Assembly: GCF_947623445.1 (NCBI RefSeq)
Contig: NC_135248.1
Location: 992,001 to 1,056,000, forward strand
Direction of reading: 5' to 3'
Source: Clavelina lepadiformis
Taxonomy: Eukaryota > Chordata > Ascidiacea > Aplousobranchia > Clavelinidae
Length of the DNA stretch: 64,000 nt
This document shows positions 11,945 to 26,208 of this stretch, in pieces. How positions within the stretch are numbered: the stretch's first letter is position 1; every line of letters begins with the position of its first letter. The translations under genes were made by a program, and so were the position numbers. The notes beneath the pieces were generated by a model, which did not search any database, was not told the origin of the DNA, and saw only the letters and a program-made list of their open reading frames with translations.

Positions 11945-12246
11945 CAGTGGTTCTCAAACTTTTTTAAAAGAAAGTACGTGACGGTCTCCTAGCAATTTTT
12001 TAAATGTCTCACGGTCCCTTAAAAATCAACACAAAACAACACGTTGGTTATTATGGTATCATTCTGACGGGTGTACCTGCTTCTTTGCAACCAGTTCGGC
12101 TACGTTTTGGACAACGCAACCCTAATATCGTGAATCACATTCAACCGGTTTCGGGCTTTTGGCTTGATGGCAAGTAATGCCTTTTTTTGGAAGGTGCTTC
12201 GCGGTCCTAGAAAATTGTCTCGCGGACCCCAGTTTGAGAACCACTG
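11945..12246. mobile_element. hAT-like MITE (302 bp) with perfect 8-bp target duplication
   Basis: Begins CAGTGGTTCTCAAACT and ends AGTTTGAGAACCACTG, perfect terminal inverted repeats of the hAT type. The flanks GTATAAAC at 11937-11944 and 12247-12254 are identical. The interior contains CACGGTCCC and CGCGGACCCC near the ends, related in style to the 6945-7272 element. No open frame for a transposase. Confidence 0.95.
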
Positions 12247-12254
12247 GTATAAAC

Positions 12255-14420
12255 TTTACTACAAAGGAGAATAATCCTCGCTACTCCAACACAGTACATG
12301 GAAAGTGAAAAACTGAAAGTTATTCTTCCGCAACGTTGTGCTACAGAGCAAGCTACGTAAGACCTTTTGTACCGAAAATAGCTAATCGCATAAAAGGTAG
12401 CAAGAGCACGAGTGATATTTCCTTGTCAGCAACGGAAATACGTCATCACACTTAATTTACTGCGCATATGCCATGATTGTAAATAACTGTGAAAATTACC
12501 AGAGGTTTTGCTGATATAGGCGGGGATATTTGAACAAAGTACTAGCAGGAACGCCCGTATAGGTTTTACGATGTCAGGGATGAAAAGGCAAATATTTGGC
12601 TTGTCTAAACACTGGCCTGCCAAAGTTGATTCGTGGTTCTTAACAAGCACAGAACTCACATGTAGATAGCTTAAGTGTTACTTATATTACAATTGCTTCC
12701 GCGAAAGTTAGATAGTTAAGTTAGTTTTTCGAAGAGTACAACCATAGCCTATAGGCTAAGTTGAACTTAAGCGTGACACTAGCTCAGCTTTCTGTTTTCA
12801 TTAGTTAAAACGTCATGACGCAGTAACACGACCTACAGCGATCGGGTAAAATGTTTTCGGTGCCGCTCAACACTATAAATATCGATTTTCAGGCCTGGGA
12901 TAATCAAATAGAAACGGTCCCTTGAGAAAAATTTGTCGTCTCTACTTAATACGTTTCTCGCTAGATTGGTTAAACTGGTCAAGCAATATGTCCGGAACAA
13001 TTTGATCGGAACTAGCTGGTTTAGCTAAGCCAGCAGTTTAGAAAAAATTTATAGCCTAACAGTTAAAGTTTCTTACTAGTGGTTTTTAAGTCATCAAGAC
13101 TTAAATCGGTTTTAAATAAATTTGTTGAAAAGGGTCAATCTACCCGTGTTTTGTCGAAACAAAAACTAGCTGCTGGCGAAGTTTGTACAAGCCTAACAAA
13201 TATAGGCAGACCGAATTCCGTTTATACACGTGTCGCATGGCGGAATGCCAAAAATTTCCAAAGCAAAATGAGAATATTGTAAACGAAAAATACTTCTTTT
13301 ATTTTTGACTGGTAGTCTCTTAGTTTTCCAAAAACGCAAAAGTTTCTTACAAAATTGACATGAATTGCCGCGATGGCGAGCAGAAATCCTTTGCTTTTTA
13401 TTTATGGCATTCTTTGTACAATAGAGTGCACTACAAGAGGAACCTAATCATATCAACACAATAATTCATACTGTTTAAAAAGAGAATTCATTTTATTTTG
13501 AACGAGTAGGCTATACTCCAAAACGCTTTTAAAACTTTATCACTTTACTACCGGAAGCTTTAGATTGAACTTTGGACCAGTTTAGAGTTTCACAGCAAAG
13601 CGAAATTTTCTATCCAACTAGGCTACAGAGAGAGAGGATATATTTTAGCTTTACCGTGTAAAAGTTTTGAAAGTAGCTTTCTTTCTAATCCTGTTGGCTG
13701 ATTGGAAATGGCTGACCAAACTTTCAGCTGTCCGCTGCTATGGTTAGCTTTAAACGAAATCTTGCAACTATGTTTAATTTATGTAAAAGTGGACTTCATA
13801 TTTTTTAATTATGCATGTTTAAAGGACATAGGCAAGGGCAATGTAAGCTGGTTGTTAACAGAAGTGTTTGTTTTATCATAGAAAAGCCTCCACAACGTGA
13901 ACCCAAATTATATTTTAAAACAGTTTTAAATAACCTGCAAAAAAGAATTGTTTGGTTAGGTTTGATAATTAATTGTTATGCCACACCAAAATTAAGCAAT
14001 CATCTTTTAATGTCAGGTTTGGGTTAATTCATTCCGCATTTTGCACTAAGTTGTCTAATGCCTATTTATGTTTATCCTCATTGACATTATTCTTTTAAGG
14101 TGACAATCAATCTCTGATGTTGCGCTGTTTACAAAAGCTAAATAACACGGTTTAATTCCTTGTTTTAAAATATTCTTATTTTAATTCAATATTGTTCAAG
14201 CGCGTGTTAGCAAGTATCGAGAATCAATAAAATTGATTATTTATAATGTGTCTATAAATGAAGTTTCAGTCTGACACGCATCATTGCGTTATTTATGACG
14301 ACACAATGACTAACTGCAGAACATTACACAGAGACAAGAGTGGTTCGGAATTAGGACTGAGTCGTTAAAAATGTAGCCTAGTAGAAAACAGTGCTGTTTA
14401 GACTTAGTGTTGCTGCCATC
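12255..14420. other. Intergenic, upstream of LAMP5-like gene
   Basis: No gene recognised. Short open frames on both strands (for example 13079-13282 and 13815-14027, plus) have no family resemblance and no splice context. Confidence 0.45.
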
Positions 14421-17366
14421 ATGAAGCTTTTTGGAGTTTGGACGGTTTTGATATTATTTATTCTCCCTTCGAATGAAGTAATTGGACATTCCGGCACTTC
14501 TGACCAGCCCGTATTTCACGTGTCCGGCAGCCATTTTCTAAACACTCAAGTCGCAAACCTTTGTCTTTTGGCGCAGCTGAACGCAACCATCCAAATCACA
14601 TACAGGTAGCTTATGATATAGCAGCCGAAAAGTTCTCCAGTGGACTGACCGTGCAAAACTTACAAGTTTTGTTTTTTGACGATCTTTCTACTAGCTTACA
14701 ATACAGGCATTAGGCCTAAGCCAGATTCGAACGGTGATGTGCTAGACACATAACCTACTTGCCTACTGGTCTGTTCTCAAATAGGTTTCTTCTACTTTTG
14801 CATGCGCGCGGAATGACCTGAATTGAAATTGTGAGGTAATACTGAAGAAATTGTGACGTAATAACGCCTCAATACTCGATCCTGATAGGGGAGTGAAAAG
14901 TAAAAGAGACCAGCACATAAGCCCACAGCTGTACAGGCACTAATCTTGTTTAAAAATTGCTAAACCATTAACCCACGATTAAGTTGTCTGAGTTATTGAT
15001 TGCGGTAATGCAACGAGGAAATGTAGTTCATTTGAGAAAGAATTGTGTCGCAATACTGAAATTGTTACGTAGAGGAAGAGGAATTGTGATCAACAAAGCG
15101 TAACGACACACAGGTGGAATGACTGCGCATTCCAGCGTCAGATGGCTGCTTCTAGCTAGCTGAAAAAATCACCTGTTGTCATATCAGACGAATACTTTTA
15201 AGGGCAATCAACCGTTCCACTGTTAAAAAAATCAACGAGGTGTTTCAGTGTTCACCCAAGCATATAACCATAGACATGCCTTTGTTAAACATTTCAAGCA
15301 AACATGACAAAGCAACTATGACGCGGTTGGTTGATTCTAACAATGAGCTGTGTAACCTAATCTTGACTGTTAGCGGCCGTAGCTGCAAAACTGCCACGAA
15401 TGATTGCTATTGAATTATCACGTTTGTACTTTGACATAAATGTTACCCTAGGTTGTGTGTCGTTTGTTTATACTGTAGTAATACAGCGGTTTCAAAACGC
15501 TAGATTTCTGATGTTATGTGTGCATAGAACATCTTCGTGCAATATCAGTTCATGATTGTATAAGATGCTTTGTTGGACGGCAATGCTCAAAGTTAAATTG
15601 ATCATGTGTGTGAATAACTGAATCGAGTTTGTGTTCCGCCAACGCTAGCCGCGGCGTAGCCTTTAAAAAGACGCCATAACCATTTAAGTCACCTTCAAAG
15701 CAGATTGTCGAACGCAGTCATTGTAACATAATCATTAATGACGAATCATGGAAAAGATTTCAGGCTCACGCGTTATGTGAGGTGGCCTCCAGTTTTGGCG
15801 TACGTGGCAATCTGCAAAATTAGCGGACATAGACATCGCACTCACAACAGTGACGTACCAATTATGACGAAATAGATATCACATTATCAAGTGATAACGT
15901 TCCTGGTTCTATGCAGGTCCCCGGGGGCAGAGCACACCATGGAGACTTACGACATTCCGCTACCGGCGTCCGCTTCAACTGAGGGCAGCTACTGCGATAT
16001 GGAATACCATTCTCTGCTCACACTTAGCTTCGATGACGTCACCATGCAATTGTTGTTCATGCGTGACGAGGTGACCGAAGTCGAAGCTCAGAGAGTATAT
16101 TGCAACACGTGAGGGCACCCTTTTTACGATTTTCGTTAATGATTTATTCGGCTCGAATAATAGTTGAGTCAAACATGGTAAATTAAAACGACGCAATAGA
16201 GTGTTTTATGAAGTCATAATTCAAAGTGTCACATATCGGTTTTATAACGCGCTGTGACTACAGTACTGTACTGTCACGGATACTAATAGCACATTTCTTG
16301 TAACCTGCCCGGCCTATGCTTTTTCAGGGCGGTTTTATGCGAATATTTCCGTGTCTGCGTGTGCAGCTTAATATTTTGTGCATTACTCGAATTAAGTTGT
16401 TAGCTTATTGGTCCGTAAATCAAACCAATTTAAACTCAAAATTAGTACAGCTTATGGTATTTTACGGTTTCACGTCACATGTGACGTCATTGAACAGATG
16501 TGACATCGGCAATTGGAAACTGGAAAAAGTCAAGGTGAGCGTCGGCAACGTCAGTAACTATGCCAGTGGCTCGCTATCGCCACCACCAACCCGCGTGGAG
16601 GCTAGCGCGTGGGGAAACACGATCAATGGTGTCGCACTTGCGCTGAACGAAGGTGTCAGGCTGCAGCGAGCGTACAAATGCTCCCAGGAGATAGTGATCG
16701 GGCTGGACATAAACGACGCCATAGATCAGGCGGAGAATCACAACCACACGGAGCAATGGAGAGGAAGAGTCGTGTTCGATTTCTTTCAAGTCCAACCGTT
16801 CCTAGTCACCGACGACATATTCAAAGACCCGTTACTATGCAAGTAAGTGGCTTTACGTCAATGTAGTCGTTGATTGGCTGTATGGTTTTGGCAGAGTTCA
16901 AAATTGTTGGACACTGCCATAATGGGTAGTTTATCCCCGCTATAACTTAACCATATTATGAATGTAGGTTTATATATTGACGAAAATTTGTTATTCGCAT
17001 CATAATTATTACGTCATAGTGAAAATTGATTAGGGTGGTATTTCGCGATAAAACAATCGTTTCAAGACACTTTCCTTTTCAACTTGCAGAGACGTCACAA
17101 TCTTCCACGCTCTGGTGATCACGCTGCCACTGATTTACTTCATCGCCCTCATCGTCTGCTACAGGGTCAAAGACCGGTACGGCTGCCCCCCGGACTGCTC
17201 CAAAAAGCCCCCCGATCGACAGAACTCCGCAAAGACTGACATGAAACCCCTTGTGACGTCACAGAGACCTCAAAAGTTTAGAATTGCGTCGTCGGGTTCG
17301 ACGCAATCTCAGTCGATTACGGTCACGTGTACACCTCCCGACCAATCAGAACCATGCGTTGCGTGA
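14421..17366 (+). CDS. LAMP5: LAMP-family type I membrane protein, LAMP5 (BAD-LAMP)/UNC-46-like
   Basis: LAMP5/UNC-46 proteins sort cargo in endosomes and synaptic vesicles of neurons. Exons: 14421-14605, 15917-16108, 16498-16842, 17090-17366; 332 residues, all junctions in frame. The Met at 14421 begins a signal peptide (KLFGVWTVLILFILPSNEV); the Met ten codons upstream is less likely. The LAMP domain shows CLLAQLNATIQITY (Cys48), a second Cys at 88, WKLEKVKVS near 133, YKC (Cys187), and FFQVQPFLV with the final Cys240 before the membrane span at about 245-265. The spacing and the QPF match LAMP5 better than LAMP1/2. N-glycosylation sequons include N54 and N144. The 67-residue tail is basic and serine-rich and has no clear YxxPhi ending. 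The stop overlaps a GTGAGT donor, so an alternative last exon is possible (see 17906). Confidence 0.82.
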
Positions 17367-18733
17367 GTTCATTCACGGTACGGATGCTTGCATTGTGACA
17401 TCACAATGGTAAGAAATTCGAACATTGCCCGATTAAAATCAGTCAAAATATCGACAAAATTAGACAATTGTTCACTTTATAGGCCGGTTCATTTGTACAG
17501 CTTCCATCAGTATTGGGAGAGCAAATATAGAAAATTAGAAGACTTGCAGATGTGAAAGGTGAACCTGCGTAGTTGCAATGAATCTGTTTTTATTGCTTTT
17601 TCAGTCGTTTTTTCTCTCGAAAATTTTGCTTAATTTTCAAAAGCGCCCATTCTCCATAATAAAGTAACATTGCTTTTGTTATTCAACGTTGTCTGAATAC
17701 AGCACCTCGCTTCGGGCCGCATGGTTTAAAAGTTTCTCATCGTATAATCAGCTTCAACTTTACTGTGAGTTCCTTATTACGCCTTCAACTATGGGTGCAC
17801 TTTTTTCCTTTGCAATTTTATGGGCATAATTATTCAAATACGTTGAGGTTGCATTAAAATATGATTTTGATCTGAACTGTGTTGATGCCTGACGTTTGAT
17901 TCCAGCAAAGCCAACTATTGGAAGGGGCTGTCGGAAGATTCAACCCACGGACGTCTCAATTCCACAAACGTATGTGAGTTGAATCGACCCAATCGTTAGA
18001 GGTTCATTTCAAAATCTGGAGATGACCAATCAGCGTTTAAGTTTCGAAAACGAGCCAATCACCGTGTTACTTGATGTAATGCAATTAAACGCGCGAAAAA
18101 TAGCACTTACCCAACCACTTATAGAATTACTGCAGAATTGTTACGAACAAACGAGGAACACGTCATCATAATTACATAAACGCAGGGGGAATACCCATTC
18201 GCACGAAAAATACGTTATAATCGTAGGCAAGAAAAGAAACATTTTTGACAAACGCGATAAAGTGCTATAAAACTCTCTTTGTGACGTCAAAACCGCATTG
18301 GTCGTAAGATAATTGCAGCGATGCAAAACCGTTTCAACATTTCGAAAAGTCCATTATGACGTAATCATTACAGTGTCCCAATACGGTTTCATTGGCAGAT
18401 TATAATAAAACACGAAATCACTCAGATAATTAATTGACTTACAATGAGTGATTGTGGCAATTGTTACGATACAGATTGGAATAATGAGAATTATCTAAGA
18501 TAGCAGCAGATGCACCTGCACCTAACTCGGTGGCAATTATCCGAAACAAACTTTGCAAGAAAATCGTCTCCGAGGGTCATACATGCTTCATTTACGGTTG
18601 CTATGACAATATACAGAAATATTGCGTCCTGCGTCACCGACTCGCATAAGTAGAACGAAAGTGCTATATGACGTATTTTGCGTAATCGGTTAAAATGCTC
18701 CCCAACCACGGGGGAGTTCCCTATTCCAGGAAT
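17367..18733. other. Convergent spacer between LAMP5-like and WASF, with a possible alternative LAMP5 exon
   Basis: An AATAAA lies at 17658-17663. A candidate alternative exon runs from 17906 (after TTGATTCCAG) to a TAG at 17997-17999: joined to a donor at 17362 (GC before GTGAGT) it would add 31 codons in frame in place of the last Ala and stop. It has no known motif. The remaining DNA lies 3' of the minus-strand WASF stop and should hold its 3' UTR. Confidence 0.4.
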
Positions 18734-21700
18734 TCAATCCCACTCGTCATCGTCTGAACCAGCATCTGATTCGGAATCGGAAAACTCGACTGCGATTCTT
18801 CGCGCCAGAATCGAGGCCACGTCGTTGCCTCCGCTAGACGTCGCCGCCGCGGCGGTTTTCTCACGTTGTTCGACTTTCTTCAGGTTTATTCCTGATAAAA
18901 TAGGAAATTGTCACGTAGTATTTTGTCACAATCATGGCACTGTAACGTAACAATCAACAGCAAGGCATCGATGTAATCGACAACTGCAAGATTGAGAAAC
19001 GCTTTTAAACCCATTGCATTGATTGCTTACATGATTAGCTCGGGTAAATGTATTCAATGTAAAACATTAAGTTTGACAAAGCAAGACATAAACCAGCAGA
19101 GAGAGGTCAAATGGTTTATTCTCGAACTGGAACTCGAACTGTCTCAATCGCAGTTTTGTAAATCGTGCAAGTTGACGTAATCAGCCGGTGCCACAGACAA
19201 AGTGCGTGTCTAGCGCTGCCGCCGACTATAAAACGCTAATCTAGTTACAAACGAGACACTTAACAGGCACATACCAACTCTTATAGCAGAAAGAAGTCCA
19301 CCTCTGTTGTCCCCAGCCGGGGCAGGCTTGGGATTGTCTTCCGTCTTCCTCAAGGTGGCGTTAGCGAGTGCATTTGCAAAACCGCCTTGATTTGGATCTG
19401 GCGGAGCTGAAGATAAAGGCATTGGTCAAAGATATTACTTACTATTTTCATTAACTAGGTTACGAGCTTACATGCAGAGGTTTACAAAAGTGTGTATTAG
19501 TGCAAAATTGGTATCTAATGAGTAATGACATAATTAAACGCACTTCCTACGATGGAAGCCAGTGTTGTAATGACTCGAGTCGAGTCACGTTTTTAAATTG
19601 CTTAACTTGACTCGAGTTAATGCTTGAAATGACTTGACTCAAGTCTCAGAAAGTAACTTGACACAAGTCAATAAATCTTAGTTGTTAATTTATTAACCAA
19701 CTGAATTACAGACATTTGATTTCGCTGCAAACCATTGGTTAAAGATACAGCCAATGACATGCATTATATTTTAACTTGACTTGATCCAATTAGTAATTTG
19801 ACTCGACTTAAGTCAACTTTCCAAATGACTTGACTTGTTCGAGTCATAAAAAAATGTCTTGGTCACTGATGGAAGCAGAATTCCACCAACGTACACTGGT
19901 CAGCAGGGTCTGGGCAACGAAGCAAACTTGTAGTGTTCTGGATCTATACTCTCTAAGTCTAAAGACTAACAGACTGATCAAGTTATCCTGTTGGTAAGAA
20001 TAGTAGCTGAATCGTGCGAAACAGTGCTGTTTCACACTTGAGAAATTCCCAGAATCTTTACTGAATACGCTAAAGCTAATATTGCTGCTGCACACGATCT
20101 CAATAAAAATTGATGCTACCTGCACAACAGGCTCTGTGCTTTATCAAGGTCTGGTGATCAACTACTTGGCATGAATTGTGATCTAATATTCACGGTGTTG
20201 TCCCACATTAATGTTCTAAATTTTATTTTCATTGCAAAACCCGAGAAACTCGATGTTTTTAACCCGATGCACTAATATCTATGCATGACGTACAGAGCCG
20301 TCTGCAGTATTGGCTTTGATTGCAGATATATAACAAAATCACAGAACATTTGCTAAATTTTCCGGTGCATAAACCGAATTTTATCGATCAACTGACCCTT
20401 ACATGAAAACCTTGGCTTTTTACAAATGGCTTTTTACAAAGCACATTCTCCTGAGCTCCCTATTTCTTTCAACAAAGTTCACAAAATTTCGCTTCCTAAA
20501 GTTAATCGGCAAACTTACGTGATGGGGCTGCGTTGACGGGTGGTGGGGGAGGTGGTGCTGGGATGTTCGGAGCTGATGGGGGCGCGGGGACATTCGCGAC
20601 TGGTGGGGGTGGTGGGATGTGGCCAACATCGGGGGGTGGAGGGCCACTCATGGTCGTGGGATAATCGGGAAAACCCCCATTCATGTCAGGGGGTGGAGGT
20701 GGGGGTGGAGCGGGTAAATCTGTCATCGGGGACACGTAATGCTGCGTGGGACCGTCTGCCATCTTCGGTGGGGGAGGGGGTGATGGGTGATGGCCTTGAG
20801 GTGAGCCGTACCCATCCGGAGATACCGACAGGTCAGGTGACTTTGTAGACGACATGCTTGGTGATGACATATTCGACCTGAAACAATGAAATCAAAAAAT
20901 TTTGAAAAAAAGTGAAATTTTTAACAACGCTGGCCTGATAAGAATAATCAACATGAAATTGAGTTATTTGAGATTTTTACTTGAAATGTGTCAGCAAGCT
21001 CTCGTTATTAGAAATCAATGGTGGAATTTGTGAATGAAATTTATTAATACTTTGGTACAGATAGCAACAACAAAGGATAACTTACTGAACAGAGTTAACA
21101 GGAGTAGAATGAACATGATTACGAACGGTAGTGTCAATAAATTCAACGCCTTGTTGCATTTGTTGAGCTTTTAAACGAGATTTTGGGATCGCTTTCCGCA
21201 CTTCCCCTTGTTTACGAACTGGATTTGTTTTTTTCTGTGAATAAACAATAAACATAAAGATTCTTCTAAGCAAGTATAACATAATAGTATATGTGGCTGT
21301 CAAAAGTACATATAAATAACTGTCCAAGGTCAGAAAATGTCAGCAAATGCAACAAAAACATTAAAAGCTTTCCCACCATTGGCAGTGGTCGATTGATTCC
21401 CCAACCTTGTAAGCACAAAATTTAAAATTGGTTATGACAGGACTGGGTCAACATCAGTAGAATAATTAATAAAAGCAAACTTTAATTTATTACAATTTAG
21501 CTCACTGCTGTGTTTATGCTGTTCTAGCAGACTTCAACATTGCAACTTTGAAAATTTTTGCCGTCTTATTGTTACACCATTTGTTACACTTGCCTTGATA
21601 AGTCAATCTTAAAAGCGCAGAAGTGCAACATATTTTGCTTCTGTTTTTATTCATAATGTAAATTAGTCTTTGCACTGCACTTGTGATGGAGATAAACACA

Positions 21701-24700
21701 TGATTTTTTCATGTGTTGCATAATGTACCAGTTGAAGGATACTTGCAGGTCCACAAATGAGTATTCAGTGAATGATTTGTTTAAATAATTTGCAACTGCA
21801 GACCAAATCAAACGAATAGAGAATTGAAATAAATAAAGAATGAGTTAGACAGGGGGGAAATGGTTTGTCCGTGAGAATGTTTGTGTTATTGGTTAACGTT
21901 CGTAATTAACTAAGTGGTACACAGCACATATGTCATTTTCAACAGTAAATTGGCAGAGCTCGTTTACGTCTAACTCACAAATAATACAAAAAGCAGGCAC
22001 TGGCTTATTACAGCAAACATCAACACACTTGATGCCGCGTTCATCAAAAATGGACAAAATGCAACTCTGTGCAATTATTTCTAAATATTTTCACAGACAA
22101 GAGATGTGATGATTTGGCGCGATAATAAAAGATTTCGCCGTTGTGTGGTTTAAACCATTTCCTGCTATCAAGGAAGTGTTGATATGCAATGCGATATTGA
22201 GTAATGATATGAGCCAGTGAAGCAAATAAATAACTCCTAATGACCTAATAGGACAATCTAAAGCTTTAAGTCTGTTCCATCGCCAAATAGTGAAACGTCC
22301 ATCAGGTTATATTTGATAACAAAATAACAGATTGTCCCGTTAAACTACTGGTTGCTATTTACATTCAGGTTAATTATAGAAGCTTACCTCCTTTTTCCTT
22401 TGTTCTCTCCTTTTCTCCTTGGCATCTCTCATCTCCTTCTGCATTGCCTCTCTCCACAAGTTGAAGAAGTAATCAGGATCGGTGTAAATTTTCAGTGCGT
22501 CTCGTCCATCGTCCCTGTAAAACGTGTTATAATATGTTATACTTTTTACATAAATAAGGGAAATAATCATATGTTTCAAAGATTGAGTGGTTTGCACAGG
22601 TCGGTGCTGCTCTGTCCTGCGTATTTTCGTAAAAAATTGTAACCTGCCATTGCATGCATTCAACCATCGATTCTTTACCCACATATTGTGTCATTTCCTT
22701 TCTGGGTAGTTAATCATGTCAGACACGCATGAGTGCATAAAGCGATAACAGCCTATGCAAGTTTGACTAATTAGCCTAAAACATACAGTCTAATTCTAAT
22801 CGAACAGCACAGAACATGCTATATTATACATCATACAACATACATGATTGGTAGAACATTGCGAAGCAGATAATGTTCTAATTAATATATTTTCACCTGA
22901 ATTGATTAAGATCTTGCAAAGGAGGGGGCTTATCAGCCTTATTATAAGTTGCATGTAGCGTCTGTGACAATGATTCTCTCGATACAACTTGCTGATCAGT
23001 TATTCGGTTCGATCGAAACGCTTTCCTCATGTTGATATCATGCAGAGATACTGAACATGAAAGGAATAGAGCAAGGTTAGGTTATAAATTATAATTACTG
23101 GTGTGATATTGAACAAGATATTTTGTAATTTTGACCAACAGATTGCTAATTTTAAACAACGTAAGGTGGCATGCGGAAAGTGAGATTTCCCAATCCTTGT
23201 TTAAGTTGCAGCACGCTAACTGTGGGTGACAATACCATACAGAAAGATGCCAGTCACAGGTTACTGCTGTGTTGCGCAACACTGGCGACAGCTGGGGGAG
23301 TGAATTATGAAAGTTGAAATCATTCTAGGTTGAGGGAAAATTATCCTTACAGTAACTGCTGTTCAAGACTAAAAACTTGCAGTTTGCATGACATAATTCT
23401 GACAAAGTTTAACGCAGGATTAAGCTAACCTATACATAACTGGACGATTAACTTCACTTCCTTTAAATTTATTTTTAAATTATGACACCTAAGTGTTCCC
23501 TGTCCAATACATAGACTATATGAAGACATTGCATGCAATATTTTTAATTAGCATAATAACTATATCAATTCATCTGTAACATGTCTAATTGAAAAGAATT
23601 TAAACAACTTTTTACCTTCTTCTATTGATGAATCCAGTTGTGTTACTTTTACGCTGAGTTTATCGATTCTATCCTGTAATTTACTAGCTCGTGTGTAGAA
23701 TGTACTCGCTTCCGTGAAGAGCTCTCCAAAGAGATCTTCTGCGTGAATCGACAACGACGACAACTGCTTGATAACTCCTGTGAAGATATGATGTCTATGT
23801 GTTAAAAATTGGGGGAATCATAATTGTAAAAAAGTTGAATTGGTTATTTGAAAAATAAAACACAAAAACATCAGATTATTTTATATTAAACAGTTCATAA
23901 AATGTATTGAGACTATAGGAAAATTTTGGAAAGGTCTGAACCAAAAGAGCTTGTAATGCAAAAACGAGTATTATATTAGTACCATGAACTACTCTGAAGG
24001 AAAAATATATGATGCACATTGCAGAGTTTAATGACTCAAACCTGTTATATATATGCATTTGTTATATAGAGGCCTATATGTATATTTCATGGGGTTTTTC
24101 AACCATAAATAATTTAATCATGACAACATAACTTAAGGCATGTTGTAAATGTTATGAATTTGGTCGGGAAAAAGATTCAAAACAATATACGCTGCCGTCA
24201 TCGGATTTTAAAATCCTAAGTGGAGTCCTGCCGTGAACCAGCTGTGCTTTTGGCAAGCAATCAACTTAAGCAAGTTGTTTGAGCAGAAAATGTAAAACAA
24301 TTAAATGTTGGACTCATGAAATATTTAAAGGTTACGTCTGAAACCTGCATGAAAACCCAAAAAGCAGAATAAGTTAGACAATCGAGTAATTTTTTTTTGT
24401 GAACCCATCTGCATCTTCTTCTTTGTAACAGCAGTCAGCAAGATAAGGTACAGTGACTCGTATAATAAGTAGACAACAACCCAATGTAGAAAATCTTTAA
24501 TCTTTTTATTTAACACCAACATTGTTGTTAATTGACATGAATTTGACCAATACCATTAAAAATTGTCAAATAAGTTTGATTATCATGAATTTGAAAATGC
24601 CAAGTTTATATTATTTCGATATTATCGACACCAAAATGAACAATTTCATGCAAGCTTACAAAGTATATCTCCAGAATTTCCAAAATTTTTTATGATGGCT

Positions 24701-25285
24701 TAAAATCTAAAGAAATCCAGCCATTGTTTTGTGATCAACGATTTATTGTGGGTGTGGCCAAGGTTATCAACTTGTCAGACAATACTGACCACATATCCCA
24801 GTAAAATTTTTTTCCCAATATGCACTTATGAAAAGTTTGTTTCATATTGTCTGATAATGATGATGTGCACTGTTGGTGAATTGCGTGCAGTGCGCATTTG
24901 CGCACATTGTGCAAGAGACAAAATTTGTGAGAGATTTGTGATGGGACGTTTATTGTTTTACCATCATCAACGGGTAAGCTAAAAAGTTTGAGAAGCCCTG
25001 ATATAAATCACTTAAAACTTATGAGATTTTACAGATAGACTATTGCAGCATATTTTTTCAGATTTTATTTAATACTAATATCTATTTATTTAACACACAC
25101 AGTTTCAACAGTGTTATTGCTAGTCAGTTTAATCTATGTTCGACAAATGCACACCAGTAGAAATGACCTTAGTCCTTACCTGAAAGAGTGTTGTTGGTGA
25201 CACATTCTAATTCACTTTTAACGTTTCGTGGAAGTGACTGTCTACATAATGCAGAAGGCTCCACTGCTCGTTTCACTAAAGGCAT
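18734..25285 (-). CDS. WASF: WASF/WAVE, activator of Arp2/3-driven actin nucleation
   Basis: Subunit of the WAVE regulatory complex; links Rac signalling to Arp2/3 at lamellipodia. Exons in order: 25285-25180, 23777-23616, 23050-22897, 22514-22388, 21234-21086, 20877-20519, 19406-19275, 18891-18734; 448 residues with every junction in frame. The N-terminus [20 protein letters not shown] and the segments [51 protein letters not shown] and [10 protein letters not shown] make up the WAVE/SCAR homology domain (about 1-175). A basic stretch follows (KRREQRKK), then a proline-rich region (about 260-355) with runs of five to seven prolines for SH3 and profilin binding. The WH2 motif is about 387-408 ([18 protein letters not shown]), split by the last intron; then a central helix and an acidic tail ending EWD, whose Trp contacts Arp2/3. 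It appears to be the single WAVE gene of an invertebrate. Intron 6 carries a hAT-like element. Confidence 0.95.
19560..19868. mobile_element. hAT-like MITE with GACTCGAGTCAAGTC repeats, inside WASF intron 6
   Basis: Ends CAGTGTTGTAATGAC and GTCACTG, flanked by a perfect 8-bp duplication ATGGAAGC (19552-19559 and 19869-19876). The interior is packed with ACTTGACTC/GAGTCAAGT words in both orientations. It is the inverted relative of the element at 27422-27756: both share, in opposite sense, an AACAACTAAG/CTTAGTTGTT stretch next to AATAAATTAA-type sequence and the ends of the arms. Confidence 0.9.
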
Positions 25286-26200
25286 CTTCACTCACCTTAA
25301 ATCATCTACATCATATGCAAACTTAAAACAACTTTACTTAAACCTGTAAAATGTGAGTAGAAATTTGTATTAAAAACTGCTGGTGTATGTAGTTTATTAA
25401 TAATGGGTTAAACTTTGTAACCTTATCTGCCTCACTTGCATAGTTTCGTCAAAATATTAAACATCATTATTTAGATACACACACTTAGGAGTTAACGTTA
25501 TAGCATTTCAATTTGTATAAAAGTATTAAACATAATGTATAAAGTATTTTGTATAAAGTTAGGGTATAAACAACCTTTTACATTTTGTATAACCTTTTTC
25601 GTCTTCAAGCCATTTTATTATTTGTACAAAAGAATAAAAACTGGTTGTTTAAAGTCAATTTAGGATAATAAATCAACTAATGATTGAGGCTTTGGTGCAC
25701 GTCACCACGCCAAAATTTGCATCTTTGCACGCACGATTTCAGGATTTCTTGTCGAATACTGCTGTATTTTCCAATCTGGGTGCTTTGTACACTTGAATGT
25801 CAACATTAGGAAAAGGGCAATTTTAAAAAAAAATAAAGACATTTTGCTTTGCTCTTTTCTACAAAAAAACGTCCCTTTTTTTAGAGATCGCACATTATAC
25901 TGCCTTATTTGGGTCTTGGTAATCAGTCCAAAGTTAAACCAACAATCTTCAGCAAACCATCATGCACCTCCAAAGATCTCATCAAAAAGTGGCGCATTAC
26001 AACACAACCCCGACTAAAAAATCTCGCGTGTAAAGATGTAAATTTTGGCATAAAGATTCAATTCTTTGTTCATTTATTATATATTGGTATTCAAACAACC
26101 ACCTTTTCTTTGTCTGTTAATTATAAATCAGCGTGAAGATATGCATTATGCACGTTGTAAAATCTCGTGCGTGCAACAATTGCCACACTTTCCATTATGG
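25286..26200. other. WASF upstream region
   Basis: 5' flank of WASF (minus strand). AT-rich; open frames at 25702-26263 are short and overlapping and resemble no family. Confidence 0.4.
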
Positions 26201-26208
26201 CTCACAAC

